A stretch of 64,000 nucleotides of DNA from the NCBI GenBank assembly GCA_022360095.1, contig JAKSDK010000527.1:62001-126000 (forward strand). Direction: 5' to 3'. The notes beneath the pieces are model-generated. The model saw only the letters and a list, made by a program, of their open reading frames with translations. It ran no database searches and had not been told where the DNA came from. The stretch comes from Phycisphaerales bacterium (GTDB taxonomy: Bacteria > Planctomycetota > Phycisphaerae > UBA1845 > UTPLA1). Shown here piece after piece: positions 43,664 to 53,118 of this stretch. The stretch's first letter is position 1. Each line of letters begins with the position of its first letter. The position numbers and the translations under genes are program-made.

Positions 43664-43888
43664 ATGAGCGTAAGATCCGGACAGGCAAAAATCAACCACG
43701 CGTTGAAAGAACTTTTCCACGACTGGTATAACGTGCAATCCGTCTGGCGCGACGAGATGGGCAGAAAGTTTGAGGAAAAACATCTGATGCCGATCAAATT
43801 GAGAATCCGCGCCGCGGACAAAACAATGTCCCATATGGCGGCGCTTCTCGTCAAGGTCCGCCGAGATTGTGGAGACGATTACGAGTAA
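43664..43888 (+). CDS. Second small helical protein of the FtsK cassette
   Basis: 74 aa, ATG at 43664 with a weak AAAGAGA upstream. All-helical, charged: INHALKELFHDWYNVQSVWR followed by DEMGRKFEEKHLMPIKLRIR. A Trp (VWRDEMGRKFEEKHL) sits in a helix as in WXG-type proteins, but no W-x-G turn is kept. Its stop (43888) is three bases from the ATG of the FtsK-like gene. It may form a pair with the 90-aa protein as EsxA/EsxB do; this is inference. Too short to name a family with certainty. Confidence 0.6.
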   Translation: MSVRSGQAKINHALKELFHDWYNVQSVWRDEMGRKFEEKHLMPIKLRIRAADKTMSHMAALLVKVRRDCGDDYE

Positions 43889-43891
43889 ACA

Positions 43892-46800
43892 ATGCCGGAC
43901 TTGACGGGTGAAGATAGACAAGAGCAGTCGTTCGCAACGGAGGAGACTCCTGTTGAGCGGCAACGGGTCGCGCTTCAAGACTTTCTGAATCTTTCGGTCG
44001 AATCCGTTCGTGCAGCCCGGTCGGAACTTGGCGAACGGTTCCAGGCGGACGAGGCCTCGATCCAAGCTCGCTTTGAGACACTGGAAGAGAAAATCCGACA
44101 GCGTCTAAAAAAGGTCATTGATGCGGCCCATCGGCAACATGAGGATCGGATCGAAAAAGTACGCACTCAGTACGAGTCTGATTCGAAAAAAGTCGAACAG
44201 GAAACGAAAGCAGCGCACCAGAGGCTAACCGATCAGGCGGAGGGCGCCAGTCGAACGTCGAGAATCAAGGTCGAACGGACGCGATGGGTGGCCGAAAGCC
44301 ATCTTGAAGTGACCAAAACGCAACTCTACAAAGAGTTCAAGCGTATTCAGGAGGAAATACCCGAGAGGAGGAAGCTGATCGATTCGATTCAGCAAAAAGC
44401 CGTCCGGTTGCTCGAAGAGTATCGGCAGTCGCCACCCGCGGAGCTTGACGAATCCTCAGAGGCTCTTCCTTCAGAAAAAGATTCGAACTCAACCTTTCGC
44501 TGGCAGTGCGAAGTCGCTCAGCATCATCTCGACGCGTTGAAGGCGTTGATGCTGCCACGGTTTTTCAAGGGTGGCCGGGCGCATCTGGCAGGTCTTCTTC
44601 TTTGCATCTTACCGGTCGCGTTTGTGGCCTGGTTCACCTTTGCGACGAAAGCGGGCTGGCCTTCGTATTTGCTGATCTGCACAATCACCCTCGCCGTCAC
44701 GGCGACCGTCATTCTCATCGGCGGTTTCGTCTTGTGGCGAATAGCCCGATCTCAGGTCCTGGCGATCTACCATCCGATGTCCCAGGCATTGAAAAATGCT
44801 CGTTTGGCGCTTGAGCATTGGAGCAAACAGGAAACGCGTGAACTCAGGGAACGCGAAGCGCGGGCCTGCAAGAAACGTGACGATGAGGTTGAACAGGCCA
44901 AGACGGAGATGGCTTCCACGGCCGCCAAGATTTCGCAACAGCGTCAAGGCTCCCTGAATCAAATCAAGGAGGTCTCCACCCGACTTTGGGCCGACGTGGA
45001 GAAGCGAAAAGACAAAGCAAAGGACGACGCCGACAACCGTCAACAAACCCAAATCGTCTCCCTGCATGAACAATACGGCCGCTACTTCAAGCTGGCTCGA
45101 AAACGGCATGAGCAGTTGACCGGCGGCTATCAGGGGCAATTCACTTCTGCGCGATCGGCGCTCGAAGACCAGTGGAGATACGGACTTACGCGCATCCAGA
45201 CGTTGATCGATGAAACGGAGCAACTCCATCACAAAGATTGCCGCGATTGGGCGGACCCGTCCTGGGAGACATGGGCGCCCTCACCGAACTTCGCTTCGGT
45301 GTTTCGCCTCGGTTCCCTCGACGTTGACTTGAAGCAGATCGCCGAAGACGCCCTTCAACATGGCCGGCTCCATGTTAATCACAAGTCGGAGTTGGCCGTC
45401 CCGGCGCTGTTGAACTTCCCCGATCGATGTTCACTGTTGATCGAAACCGATCAGGAAGGTCGCGACCAAGCGATTCGTGCCGTTCAGGCGGTCATGGTAC
45501 GCTTGCTCACGTCGCTCCCGCCTGGGCGCGTTCACTTCATCATCATTGACCCGCTCGGTCTCGGCGAGAACTTCGCGGGCTTCATGCATCTTGCTGACCA
45601 CGACGAGACGCTGGTCGGAAAACGAATCTGGACGGACAGCGCGCACATCGAACAACGGCTTTCCGACCTGACCGACCACATGGAAAACGTCATTCAGAAG
45701 TATCTTCGCAATGAGTTTGAGACCATCGAAGCTTATAATCAGCAGGCCGGGGAACTCGCCGAGCCTTATCGATTTCTGATCATTACGAATTTTCCGGCGA
45801 ATTTCAGCGAGTTGGCCGTTCGACGGTTGAGCAGCATCGTCAACAGCGGGAACCGTTGCGGGGTGTATACCTTGATCGTCCACGATACGCGACAGCGTAT
45901 TCCGCACGGGATCGAAATGGACGACGTCAGGGCGCACAGTGTCGTCGTTGCTCGCGAAGACGATCAATTTGTCCTGCAGGACGATGTGTTTCGACAGTTT
46001 CCGCTGAGATTGGACGCACCACCCGCGGATGGTGTCATGACGCGCCTGATGCACACCGTTGGAGAAGCGGCGATCCAATCGAGCCGCGTCGAAGTTCCGT
46101 TCGAGATCATCGCACCGAGCGACGAACAATGCTGGACGTCCGACAGCAGCTCGGAGTTGAGTATTCCGATCGGCCGGACCGGCGCGACAAGGCTCCAGCG
46201 GCTGAGCCTGGGCCAGGGCGTCGCGCAGCACGCCTTGATTGCCGGCAAGACCGGTTCGGGCAAGTCAACGCTCCTGCATGTCATCATTACGAATATCGCC
46301 ATGCGCTTTCGGCCGGATGAAGTCGAGTTTTATCTGGTGGACTTCAAGAAGGGTGTGGAGTTCAAGTCCTATGCCACGCATGAGCTTCCCCATGCCCGGG
46401 CGATTGCCATCGAGAGTGATCGCGAGTTTGGTCTGAGCGTTCTGCAAAGGCTGGATGCCGAGATGGACCGTCGGGGGGAGCTGTTTCGAAATGCCGGCGT
46501 ACAGGACCTTTCTTCCTATCGAAAGACCGCCGGCGCCGAGCCGATGCCACGATCGTTACTCGTCATCGATGAGTTCCAGATCTTCTTCGTCGAAGATGAC
46601 AAACTCGGGCATGACGCGTCGATGTTGCTGGACCGGCTCGTTCGCCAGGGACGTGCTTTTGGCATTCATGCCCTGCTCGGATCACAAACGTTGGCCGGTA
46701 CGTCGGGGCTGCCTCGCAGCACGATCGGTCAGATGGCTGTTCGGATTGCATTGCAGTGTTCGGAGGCCGACTCACAACTGATTCTCAACGATGATAACAC

Positions 46801-47884
46801 CGCGGCAAGATTGCTGTCCCGGCCCGGAGAAGCGATCTACAACGACGCCGGTGGTTTGATGGAAGGCAACAGTCCCTTTCAGACATCGTGGCTACCGGAC
46901 GAAAAGAGAGATCAGTATTTGCAGCGTGTTCATGATCTGTCCAAGGCTTGGTCGGGCCGGCATGAGCCGACCATTGTCTTTGAGGGAAATGCACCTGCGG
47001 ATATTCGTAAAAACCGTCCGTTGGGTCAAATGCTCGAGTCCGCGAGTTGGCCTGAACGACAGACCGCGGCCCAGGCCTGGTTGGGCGAGGCGATTACGAT
47101 CAAGGACCCGACTGCTGTGACGTTTCGCAGACAAAGCGGGGCCAATCTCATCATGTTGGGCCAACGCGATGATGCCGCCATGGGGCTGATGACGGCCACG
47201 ATCATCGCCCTTGCGGCTCAACACTCACCATCATCGGCGGATTTTTACGTCTTTGACGGCTGTGCGGCCGATTCGGCCCTGGCCGGCACGCTTGCACGGG
47301 TTTGCTCGGCGCTACCGCACTCGATGACGATCGTCGAATGGCGCGACGTGACACCGACCATAACCAAACTGGCCGAAGAATTGCAGCGTCGACAGGAAGC
47401 CGAGCAAACTGATGCGCCCGCGATCTATCTGTTGATTTTTGGTCTACAGCGATATCGCATGCTGCGTCGCAGCGAGGACGATTTCAGCTTTTCGATGGAT
47501 TCGGAAAAACAGGGGCCGACTGCGGACAAGCAGTTTTCCGAGATTTTGCGCGAAGGCCCGGCGTTGGGAATGCACACCTTTGCGTGGACGGATACGCTGA
47601 GCGCGCTTGAGCGAACCCTCGATCGGCAGTCGATGCATGAGTTTGACCACCGTGTACTGTTCCAGATGAGCGCATCGGATTCGAGCAGACTGATCGACTC
47701 CCCTCTTGCCAACAAGCTGGGCTTCTACCGGGCGCTGTCGTGCAGCGAAGAACAAGGCATCTTTGAGAAGTTCCGTCCATATGCATTATTCGATGATCCA
47801 TGGCTGGAATACGTTGCGAAATGTCTTCGAGCACGTCCAATGACGGCCCCCGAGCCTCGTCCAGGATCTTTTGAAGGCCCTTGA
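43892..47884 (+). CDS. EssC/EccC-like FtsK-type membrane ATPase
   Basis: 1330 aa. Residues ~20-200 form a long coiled coil (ARFETLEEKIRQRLKKVIDA, HEDRIEKVRTQYESDSKKVE), then two TM helices (~234-252 and ~260-282, GLLLCILPVAFVAWF... and LLICTITLAVTATVILIGGF), a second coiled coil to ~440, and three FtsK/SpoIIIE-like ATPase modules. Module 1 (~470-730) lacks a Walker A (LIETDQEGRDQAI in its place). Module 2 (~745-1040) is intact: AGKTGSGKST (~785-793), LLVIDEFQI Walker B (~888), and SEADSQLIL. Module 3 (~1080-1303) is again degenerate (IMLGQRDDAAMG). Three tandem modules with two TM helices are the plan of EssC/EccC, the motor of type VII secretion. No other recognisable T7SS core gene follows. 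Confidence 0.85.
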   Translation: MPDLTGEDRQEQSFATEETPVERQRVALQDFLNLSVESVRAARSELGERFQADEASIQARFETLEEKIRQRLKKVIDAAHRQHEDRIEKVRTQYESDSKKVEQETKAAHQRLTDQAEGASRTSRIKVERTRWVAESHLEVTKTQLYKEFKRIQEEIPERRKLIDSIQQKAVRLLEEYRQSPPAELDESSEALPSEKDSNSTFRWQCEVAQHHLDALKALMLPRFFKGGRAHLAGLLLCILPVAFVAWFTFATKAGWPSYLLICTITLAVTATVILIGGFVLWRIARSQVLAIYHPMSQALKNARLALEHWSKQETRELREREARACKKRDDEVEQAKTEMASTAAKISQQRQGSLNQIKEVSTRLWADVEKRKDKAKDDADNRQQTQIVSLHEQYGRYFKLARKRHEQLTGGYQGQFTSARSALEDQWRYGLTRIQTLIDETEQLHHKDCRDWADPSWETWAPSPNFASVFRLGSLDVDLKQIAEDALQHGRLHVNHKSELAVPALLNFPDRCSLLIETDQEGRDQAIRAVQAVMVRLLTSLPPGRVHFIIIDPLGLGENFAGFMHLADHDETLVGKRIWTDSAHIEQRLSDLTDHMENVIQKYLRNEFETIEAYNQQAGELAEPYRFLIITNFPANFSELAVRRLSSIVNSGNRCGVYTLIVHDTRQRIPHGIEMDDVRAHSVVVAREDDQFVLQDDVFRQFPLRLDAPPADGVMTRLMHTVGEAAIQSSRVEVPFEIIAPSDEQCWTSDSSSELSIPIGRTGATRLQRLSLGQGVAQHALIAGKTGSGKSTLLHVIITNIAMRFRPDEVEFYLVDFKKGVEFKSYATHELPHARAIAIESDREFGLSVLQRLDAEMDRRGELFRNAGVQDLSSYRKTAGAEPMPRSLLVIDEFQIFFVEDDKLGHDASMLLDRLVRQGRAFGIHALLGSQTLAGTSGLPRSTIGQMAVRIALQCSEADSQLILNDDNTAARLLSRPGEAIYNDAGGLMEGNSPFQTSWLPDEKRDQYLQRVHDLSKAWSGRHEPTIVFEGNAPADIRKNRPLGQMLESASWPERQTAAQAWLGEAITIKDPTAVTFRRQSGANLIMLGQRDDAAMGLMTATIIALAAQHSPSSADFYVFDGCAADSALAGTLARVCSALPHSMTIVEWRDVTPTITKLAEELQRRQEAEQTDAPAIYLLIFGLQRYRMLRRSEDDFSFSMDSEKQGPTADKQFSEILREGPALGMHTFAWTDTLSALERTLDRQSMHEFDHRVLFQMSASDSSRLIDSPLANKLGFYRALSCSEEQGIFEKFRPYALFDDPWLEYVAKCLRARPMTAPEPRPGSFEGP

Positions 47885-47890
47885 ATGACG

Positions 47891-49912
47891 CTACGAGATG
47901 GGAGACTCGCCGAACGGCAGAGAATTGAGATTTTGCGCACCTTCGGTCTGTATGTGTTGTTCACCCGGACGGGCTGCCGTCGGAGCGGTCTTCTCAGACT
48001 GCGTTGATAGGTCAGAGACGTACTCGGGCACGATATCCGCAAGACGAAGACGGAGTTCGTCAGGGCTTAGATCACGCTCACGTGCAATGAGTTCATTCAT
48101 GGTCTGGCATACACGGGGCCAGTCTTCCTTCTTGTTTCGCCAGACATAGATTTTCTCGTGTGTCGTCTTGCCCATGTTTTCGCCGGTGACACTGAGTTCT
48201 TCATAGAGTTTTTCGCCAGGACGTATGCCCGTGAACTGTATTTCGATGTCTTCACCCGGCCGCAGGCCGCTCAGCGTAATCATCTCTCGTGCGAGATCGA
48301 CGATTTTGACCGGCTCTCCCATGTCGAGCACGAAGATGTCGCCGTCCTTGCCCATCACGCCTGCCTGGAGAACAAGCTGCGAAGCCTCGGGTATGGTCAT
48401 GAAATAGCGGGTCATCTTTTGGTCGGTCACCGTCACCGGGCCGCCGGCGGCAATTTGTTTTTTGAAGATCGGGATGACCGATCCGCTGGAGCCGAGCACG
48501 TTTCCGAAACGAACGGTCATAAACTGAGTCTCGGTGTCCTGTCGCAGTTGCTGAATGTACATTTCTGCAACGCGTTTCGTGCACCCCATCACGGACGTGG
48601 GATTGACGGCCTTGTCCGTTGAGATCATGACAAAACGGCGAACTTCGTATTTCTTGGCGGCGTCGGCCACGATCTGCGTGCCGCGAATGTTGTTCTTGAT
48701 CGCCTCGCCGACATTGATTTCCATCATCGGGACGTGTTTGTGGGCGGCGGCGTGAAAGATGACCGCGGGTCTTTCCGTCTCGAGAATGCTCTCGATGCGT
48801 TGGACGTCGCAGATATCCGCGATGTAACAGACCCGCGAGATTTGAGGAAATCTCCTTTGGAGATCACGGTCAATTTCGAAGAGGTTGTTTTCCGCTCGCT
48901 CAACCAAGACGATTTTGGCGGGTTGATAACGAGCAATCTGCCGGCAGAGTTCAGAGCCGATTGATCCGCCTGCGCCGGTGACGAGAACCTTCTCTTCGTG
49001 AATATAGTCGCTTATCTTTTCCTCATCGAGTTCGACCTGCTCGCGGCCGAGAAGATCGTTGATGTCGACGTCGCGAATTTGAGAGACCGTGACCCTTCCC
49101 TCGATCACGGCTTCCATGGCCGGGATCGTTCGGAACAACACGTTCATTCCTTCGCATTGTTCAACGATTCGCCGAAGCGCCTTGTGAGACGCATTGGGCA
49201 TGGCCAGCAACAGTTCCTGAATATCGTGTTTTTCACAAAAGGCCTTGGTCTGGTCGATTCGACCAAGAACAGGGACGCCGTGAATGCGAGTGCCTTGCTT
49301 GGCGCCATCGTCATCGAGGAATCCGACGACCCGGTAACGGTCTCCACGCATACGCAGGATTTCGCGAAGAAGGGCTTCACCCGTGTCGCCTGCGCCGAGG
49401 ATAAGGCACGGACGCTGACTGCTGGTGGTGACCGGCCTGATCTCTTCGTTATAGAGTCGAAAGATCATGCGGAATCCCCCGACACAAGCGATTGTGGCAA
49501 CGAGGTCGAGTGGAAACGTGGATTCCGGGAATTGAGGCTTGATGTTGTCATCGAAGAGAGGCGGATAAAGCCAGTTGGACGTCACGATGTAACAGAGAAT
49601 GAAGATGCTCGTGCTGACAAGAGACGCCATGGTCAGAGACCACAGATCCCGCATTCCGACGTAACGCCATGACGCTCGGAACAGCTTCATCCTTGCGAAA
49701 ACGACCATCTTGATGAAGACGACCAAAGGCAAGAGAGGGACAAAGTAGTGCATGAACCAGCGGTCGAATGACCTCAAGTTGTAATAGAGTCCGAATGCGC
49801 AGAAGAAGGCAACGGAAAACAGGAGGGCGTGGGCGAAACACGAGACCGTCGTGCGGTACCGCAAGACGATCTCTCTCCAACGATGTCGGCTTGTTAGATC
49901 CAATTCCACCAT
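47891..49912 (-). CDS. WbpM/CapD-type nucleotide-sugar 4,6-dehydratase
   Basis: 673 aa. Four TM helices in the first ~130 residues, then a first Rossmann region (RPCLILGAGDTGEALLREIL) of CoA-binding-like type and, from ~305, the catalytic short-chain-dehydrogenase domain: VTGAGGSIGSELC (NAD site), FHAAAHKHVPMME, and VMISTDKAVNPTSVMGCTKR, the altered S-x-M-x-x-x-K triad of the WbpM/FlaA1/CapD family. Acts on UDP-GlcNAc-type sugars in the inner membrane for capsule, O-antigen or exopolysaccharide. Pro/Ala/Gln-rich C-terminal tail. It runs against the FtsK cassette (stops 7 bases apart, convergent). No other sugar genes stand next to it. Confidence 0.88.
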   Translation of the reverse strand: MVELDLTSRHRWREIVLRYRTTVSCFAHALLFSVAFFCAFGLYYNLRSFDRWFMHYFVPLLPLVVFIKMVVFARMKLFRASWRYVGMRDLWSLTMASLVSTSIFILCYIVTSNWLYPPLFDDNIKPQFPESTFPLDLVATIACVGGFRMIFRLYNEEIRPVTTSSQRPCLILGAGDTGEALLREILRMRGDRYRVVGFLDDDGAKQGTRIHGVPVLGRIDQTKAFCEKHDIQELLLAMPNASHKALRRIVEQCEGMNVLFRTIPAMEAVIEGRVTVSQIRDVDINDLLGREQVELDEEKISDYIHEEKVLVTGAGGSIGSELCRQIARYQPAKIVLVERAENNLFEIDRDLQRRFPQISRVCYIADICDVQRIESILETERPAVIFHAAAHKHVPMMEINVGEAIKNNIRGTQIVADAAKKYEVRRFVMISTDKAVNPTSVMGCTKRVAEMYIQQLRQDTETQFMTVRFGNVLGSSGSVIPIFKKQIAAGGPVTVTDQKMTRYFMTIPEASQLVLQAGVMGKDGDIFVLDMGEPVKIVDLAREMITLSGLRPGEDIEIQFTGIRPGEKLYEELSVTGENMGKTTHEKIYVWRNKKEDWPRVCQTMNELIARERDLSPDELRLRLADIVPEYVSDLSTQSEKTAPTAARPGEQHIQTEGAQNLNSLPFGESPIS

Positions 49913-50040
49913 GGACGCCGCTGCTTCCTATTCCCTCGAAGTGAGCTTTTCGGCGCGGCCTGGGAACGCATTCAAAGATCCCGAATGCGTTTGAGTAAGG
50001 CCCGCCAAAGTAAATCTTCGTTTGTCGTCTGAGCAGGGGA

Positions 50041-51096
50041 CTAGTTCTGATCGCCTGTTGTGGAGACCTGAGGTCGATCCCGAGCCTCGATTAACAATTG
50101 GCTGAATCGCTTTTTGTCGCCACGGGCCTCATCAACCAGGTTGGTTTGTTCGGTGCTTGACGCTTTCCTGTCGGCCTCGGCCTGTCTTTCAGCGGATTCC
50201 GCTACGGAAATTGCCGTCTGCAGGTCGCCGTTAAGCCACGTGTAGTAGGCAAGCAACAGCTTCACGCCCGGGGAGACCTTGGGCGAATTGGCCAAAAGGC
50301 TGGCTGAATCAACCAAACGCTGAAACTCCTGCTCCGTCGCGTAAAACCGCTTCCAGTCGATTCGAAGGTCGTCAAGAGACTCGGCGCGGTCAATGCCGTG
50401 CTTCAAGCTCACGATCGCGATGTTAAGATCCCCGCGCTGAAAGGAAACGATCATCTTGGCAAGATATGTTCGGGGATGGTCCTGATCGACTTGTTGGGCC
50501 AGTTCGAAATGTTGCCGCGATTTCAGATACTCTTTTTCTCGAAAGTAGGTGATTCCCAAGTCGAAGTAATCATCTGCTTTCTTGCGGAGTCGGGCAACCA
50601 GCAGATCCGTATAGCTGCGGCCTTCCGTGTCACTCTCAATTTTTGTGACCGTGGGACTTGGGGGCGGAATGTCGAGATCGCCCGGACTCCGACGGTCCGG
50701 CTCCATACCGTAGTAGCGACGGCCGATAAAAGAGGCGCTTCTTCGCCCCAAAGGTGAACGGCTTCTGAGCAGATTGCGGCGGTTCAGATCGCGAACGATC
50801 GGGCTCGCGAACGGCTGAATCGGTCTGAGAAGATCAAATTTCCGCTCAAATGAATATCCCTCACTCGTCGTTCTTCTTTCCCTGTCCGAACTTCGAATGC
50901 CGTAGGGCGTGCGGCGACTACGACTGAGAATGCCGGAGAGCCGGGAGTCGCCGGTTTCGGAATAGCTTCCGCGCATCCGGTGTCTTTGCGAAGGCAACAC
51001 CCGATCCCTGCCCCGGGTCGACCTCGTTTGAGCCAGGGTCTCAAGAGTGCCGGCCAGCGTCAAAAACAGAGCAAGAACGAGGTGCAAGCGTCGCAT
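50041..51096 (-). CDS. Exported TPR-like protein
   Basis: 351 aa. Signal peptide MRRLHLVLALFLTLAGTLETLAQ. Residues ~25-150 are Arg/Ser-rich and low in complexity (RTPYGIRSSDRERRTTSEGY). From ~165 on, TPR-type helices: ADDYFDLGITYFREKEYLKS, RQHFELAQQVDQDHPRTYLA, GDLNIAIVSLKHGIDRAESL and VKLLLAYYTWLNGDLQTAIS. The Arg-rich first half resembles in style the partial exported protein at 1-882. Probably periplasmic or surface, in protein binding; function unknown. SD weak (GGGA). Divergent from the histidine kinase at 51250. Confidence 0.68.
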   Translation of the reverse strand: MRRLHLVLALFLTLAGTLETLAQTRSTRGRDRVLPSQRHRMRGSYSETGDSRLSGILSRSRRTPYGIRSSDRERRTTSEGYSFERKFDLLRPIQPFASPIVRDLNRRNLLRSRSPLGRRSASFIGRRYYGMEPDRRSPGDLDIPPPSPTVTKIESDTEGRSYTDLLVARLRKKADDYFDLGITYFREKEYLKSRQHFELAQQVDQDHPRTYLAKMIVSFQRGDLNIAIVSLKHGIDRAESLDDLRIDWKRFYATEQEFQRLVDSASLLANSPKVSPGVKLLLAYYTWLNGDLQTAISVAESAERQAEADRKASSTEQTNLVDEARGDKKRFSQLLIEARDRPQVSTTGDQN

Positions 51097-51249
51097 GAAA
51101 TCGATCCCAACTTCAAATAGACAAGCCTTTTATGATATCGGCAGAATCCTAGCGGGTCAATGTAATCATTTCTCCTCAGAGGGAGTGAACATGTTCTGGG
51201 GCGTCGTGGTTCAAGAAATGATACGATAAAGAACGGGAGTTTATCGCGA

Positions 51250-52836
51250 ATGCCTCGGATCTCATTCCTGTCAATCTCACTCGCCGCCAAGTGTCGCATA
51301 CTCTTCGGGATGGCGGTGTTGTTGATCGTGGCGGCGGCCTTGTTCGTGCCCTGGCTTCGCATGCGAGACTTGGTGCATGAAAGCAACATCCAATTGACCC
51401 GACAAATCGGACGATTGGCCCTGTCTCGCAGTCAACTCGGGGGAAGCAACTGGAAACTGAAGGAGCAATCCCTGCGATTGTATTGGCCTGTGGACTCCGT
51501 TCGACCCGGGCAAGACGGCCCCGTTCCCACACTAATACAGTTATCGGACCCGCTCGACCCGAAACCACCCGCGGACGCGGATGACTATGTCAAAGACGCG
51601 ATTCGCAAGTTCTCGAATGATCCTGCAATCACCGAATCAGCCCCATACTCGGAGGTGGAACGCAACGCGGTGCGATACCAGATGGTCTTCCCGATCCGAT
51701 CGAGCGGCGAGAATTATTCGCCAGGGACGCTGCTTGGTGTCATCACCGTGGAACACCTCGCTCCACGTGCGCGCGTGGATTTGCTGATCAACTTCGGTTT
51801 GAGCCTGATGGCCGGGGCATTGGCGGGCATTTTGGCCATTCTGGTCTTCTATCTGATCACCCAGAAGTTGATTTTATCTCCGGTCCGTGAGTTGACGCGC
51901 GTTGCCGAAAGCGTGTCACAAGGCGAACACAGCGTTCGAAGCCAAATTGCGACCGGTGACGAATATGAAGAACTGTCCCGAGCGTTCAACGCAATGCTGT
52001 CCCACCTCCAGGCTTCTGAAAACGAGCTACGAAGGATCAACAAGAGCCTGGACACAAAACTGGCGGCATTGGCCGAACGAAACGTCGCGTTGTTCGAAGC
52101 CAACAAGCTCAAGAGTCAGTTCTTGTCGAACGTGAGCCATGAGCTGCGAACGCCCCTGGCGTCGATCATCGGCTTTGCAGAATTATTGCGCGAAGCGGCC
52201 AGCTCGGAAGGCGGACGCAAACTGCGGTATGCGGAGAACATCATGTCGAGCGGCCGCATGTTGCTCGGCCTCATCAATGACCTTCTGGATCTGGCGAAGA
52301 TCGAGGCGGGCAAGCTGGAGCTCCATCCAACCACGGTCAACATGCCTGAAATGTTGCGGAACCTGCTCGATTTCATTCGCCCACTCGCGGATAAAAAGAG
52401 TCTTCAATTTGTGGCGGACATTCCGGAAGAAATTCCGGATATTTTTTCAGACACCGGACGCATTCAACAGATTCTGTTTAACCTGCTATCCAATGCCGTC
52501 AAATTTACTCCGGAAGGCGGTCTGATCGAACTTAAGCTGGGACAGTTGGATGACAAGCACATTTTCGTGAAGGTCCGGGACACGGGAATCGGGATTCCCG
52601 AGGAGGAGTTGCCTCGCGTTTTTGAGCAGTTTCGTCAGCTGGATGGGTCGATGACGCGGGAGCACAGCGGCACGGGCTTGGGTTTGGCGATCAGCAAAGA
52701 ACTGGTCACCATGCTCGGCGGTCGAATCGATGTAACGAGCGAGGTTGACAAGGGGTCGGAGTTTACCGTTGTCCTGCCGATCTCAGGACCAAAAGAAGTC
52801 GAAACCTCGATGTTGCACAAGGTGAATATGCTGTAA
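51250..52836 (+). CDS. Membrane sensor histidine kinase
   Basis: 528 aa, ATG at 51250 with GGGAG ten bases upstream. TM1 (CRILFGMAVLLIVAAALFVP), periplasmic part of about 150 residues, TM2 (LMAGALAGILAILVFYLITQ), HAMP (LSPVRELTRVAESVSQGEHS), HisKA with phospho-His in FLSNVSHELRTPLASIIGFA, and HATPase with N-box LFNLLSNAVKFTPEG, G1 VRDTGIGIP, F-box RVFEQFRQLDG and G2 HSGTGLGLAI. All catalytic boxes are present. No response regulator is in the neighbourhood, so it is an orphan kinase in this window. The signal it senses is unknown. Confidence 0.88.
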   Translation: MPRISFLSISLAAKCRILFGMAVLLIVAAALFVPWLRMRDLVHESNIQLTRQIGRLALSRSQLGGSNWKLKEQSLRLYWPVDSVRPGQDGPVPTLIQLSDPLDPKPPADADDYVKDAIRKFSNDPAITESAPYSEVERNAVRYQMVFPIRSSGENYSPGTLLGVITVEHLAPRARVDLLINFGLSLMAGALAGILAILVFYLITQKLILSPVRELTRVAESVSQGEHSVRSQIATGDEYEELSRAFNAMLSHLQASENELRRINKSLDTKLAALAERNVALFEANKLKSQFLSNVSHELRTPLASIIGFAELLREAASSEGGRKLRYAENIMSSGRMLLGLINDLLDLAKIEAGKLELHPTTVNMPEMLRNLLDFIRPLADKKSLQFVADIPEEIPDIFSDTGRIQQILFNLLSNAVKFTPEGGLIELKLGQLDDKHIFVKVRDTGIGIPEEELPRVFEQFRQLDGSMTREHSGTGLGLAISKELVTMLGGRIDVTSEVDKGSEFTVVLPISGPKEVETSMLHKVNML

Positions 52837-53075
52837 GGTTGCCCTGTCGCCCTTGGAGCATTGCCCTCACCGCGCAGTAGGTGCATGGAGATCGGCCAAG
52901 GACCGATATCAACGCGGCACGAAGGCCGATACGGCAAAGTTTGCCCAGATATACAATTCGCTTGCTCTTCCATCATTGTAGTCTCGTATCGCTGAATAAT
53001 CCGGTCTTTATCGGTACGTGGAAAAACAGCGTTATCAGTATTGATACCCCCGCCTGCTAGCCGATTCTGGTGATG

Positions 53076-53081
53076 TATAAT
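53076..53081 (+). promoter_or_regulatory. Candidate -10 of the UVR-motif protein
   Basis: TATAAT preceded by TGATG; -35 not convincing. Leader about 30 bases, and an SD (AGGAG) stands before the ATG at 53119. Confidence 0.4.
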
Positions 53082-53118
53082 TACATAGGAACAGCGCCAA
53101 TGCGAAAGGAGTTCAGTC

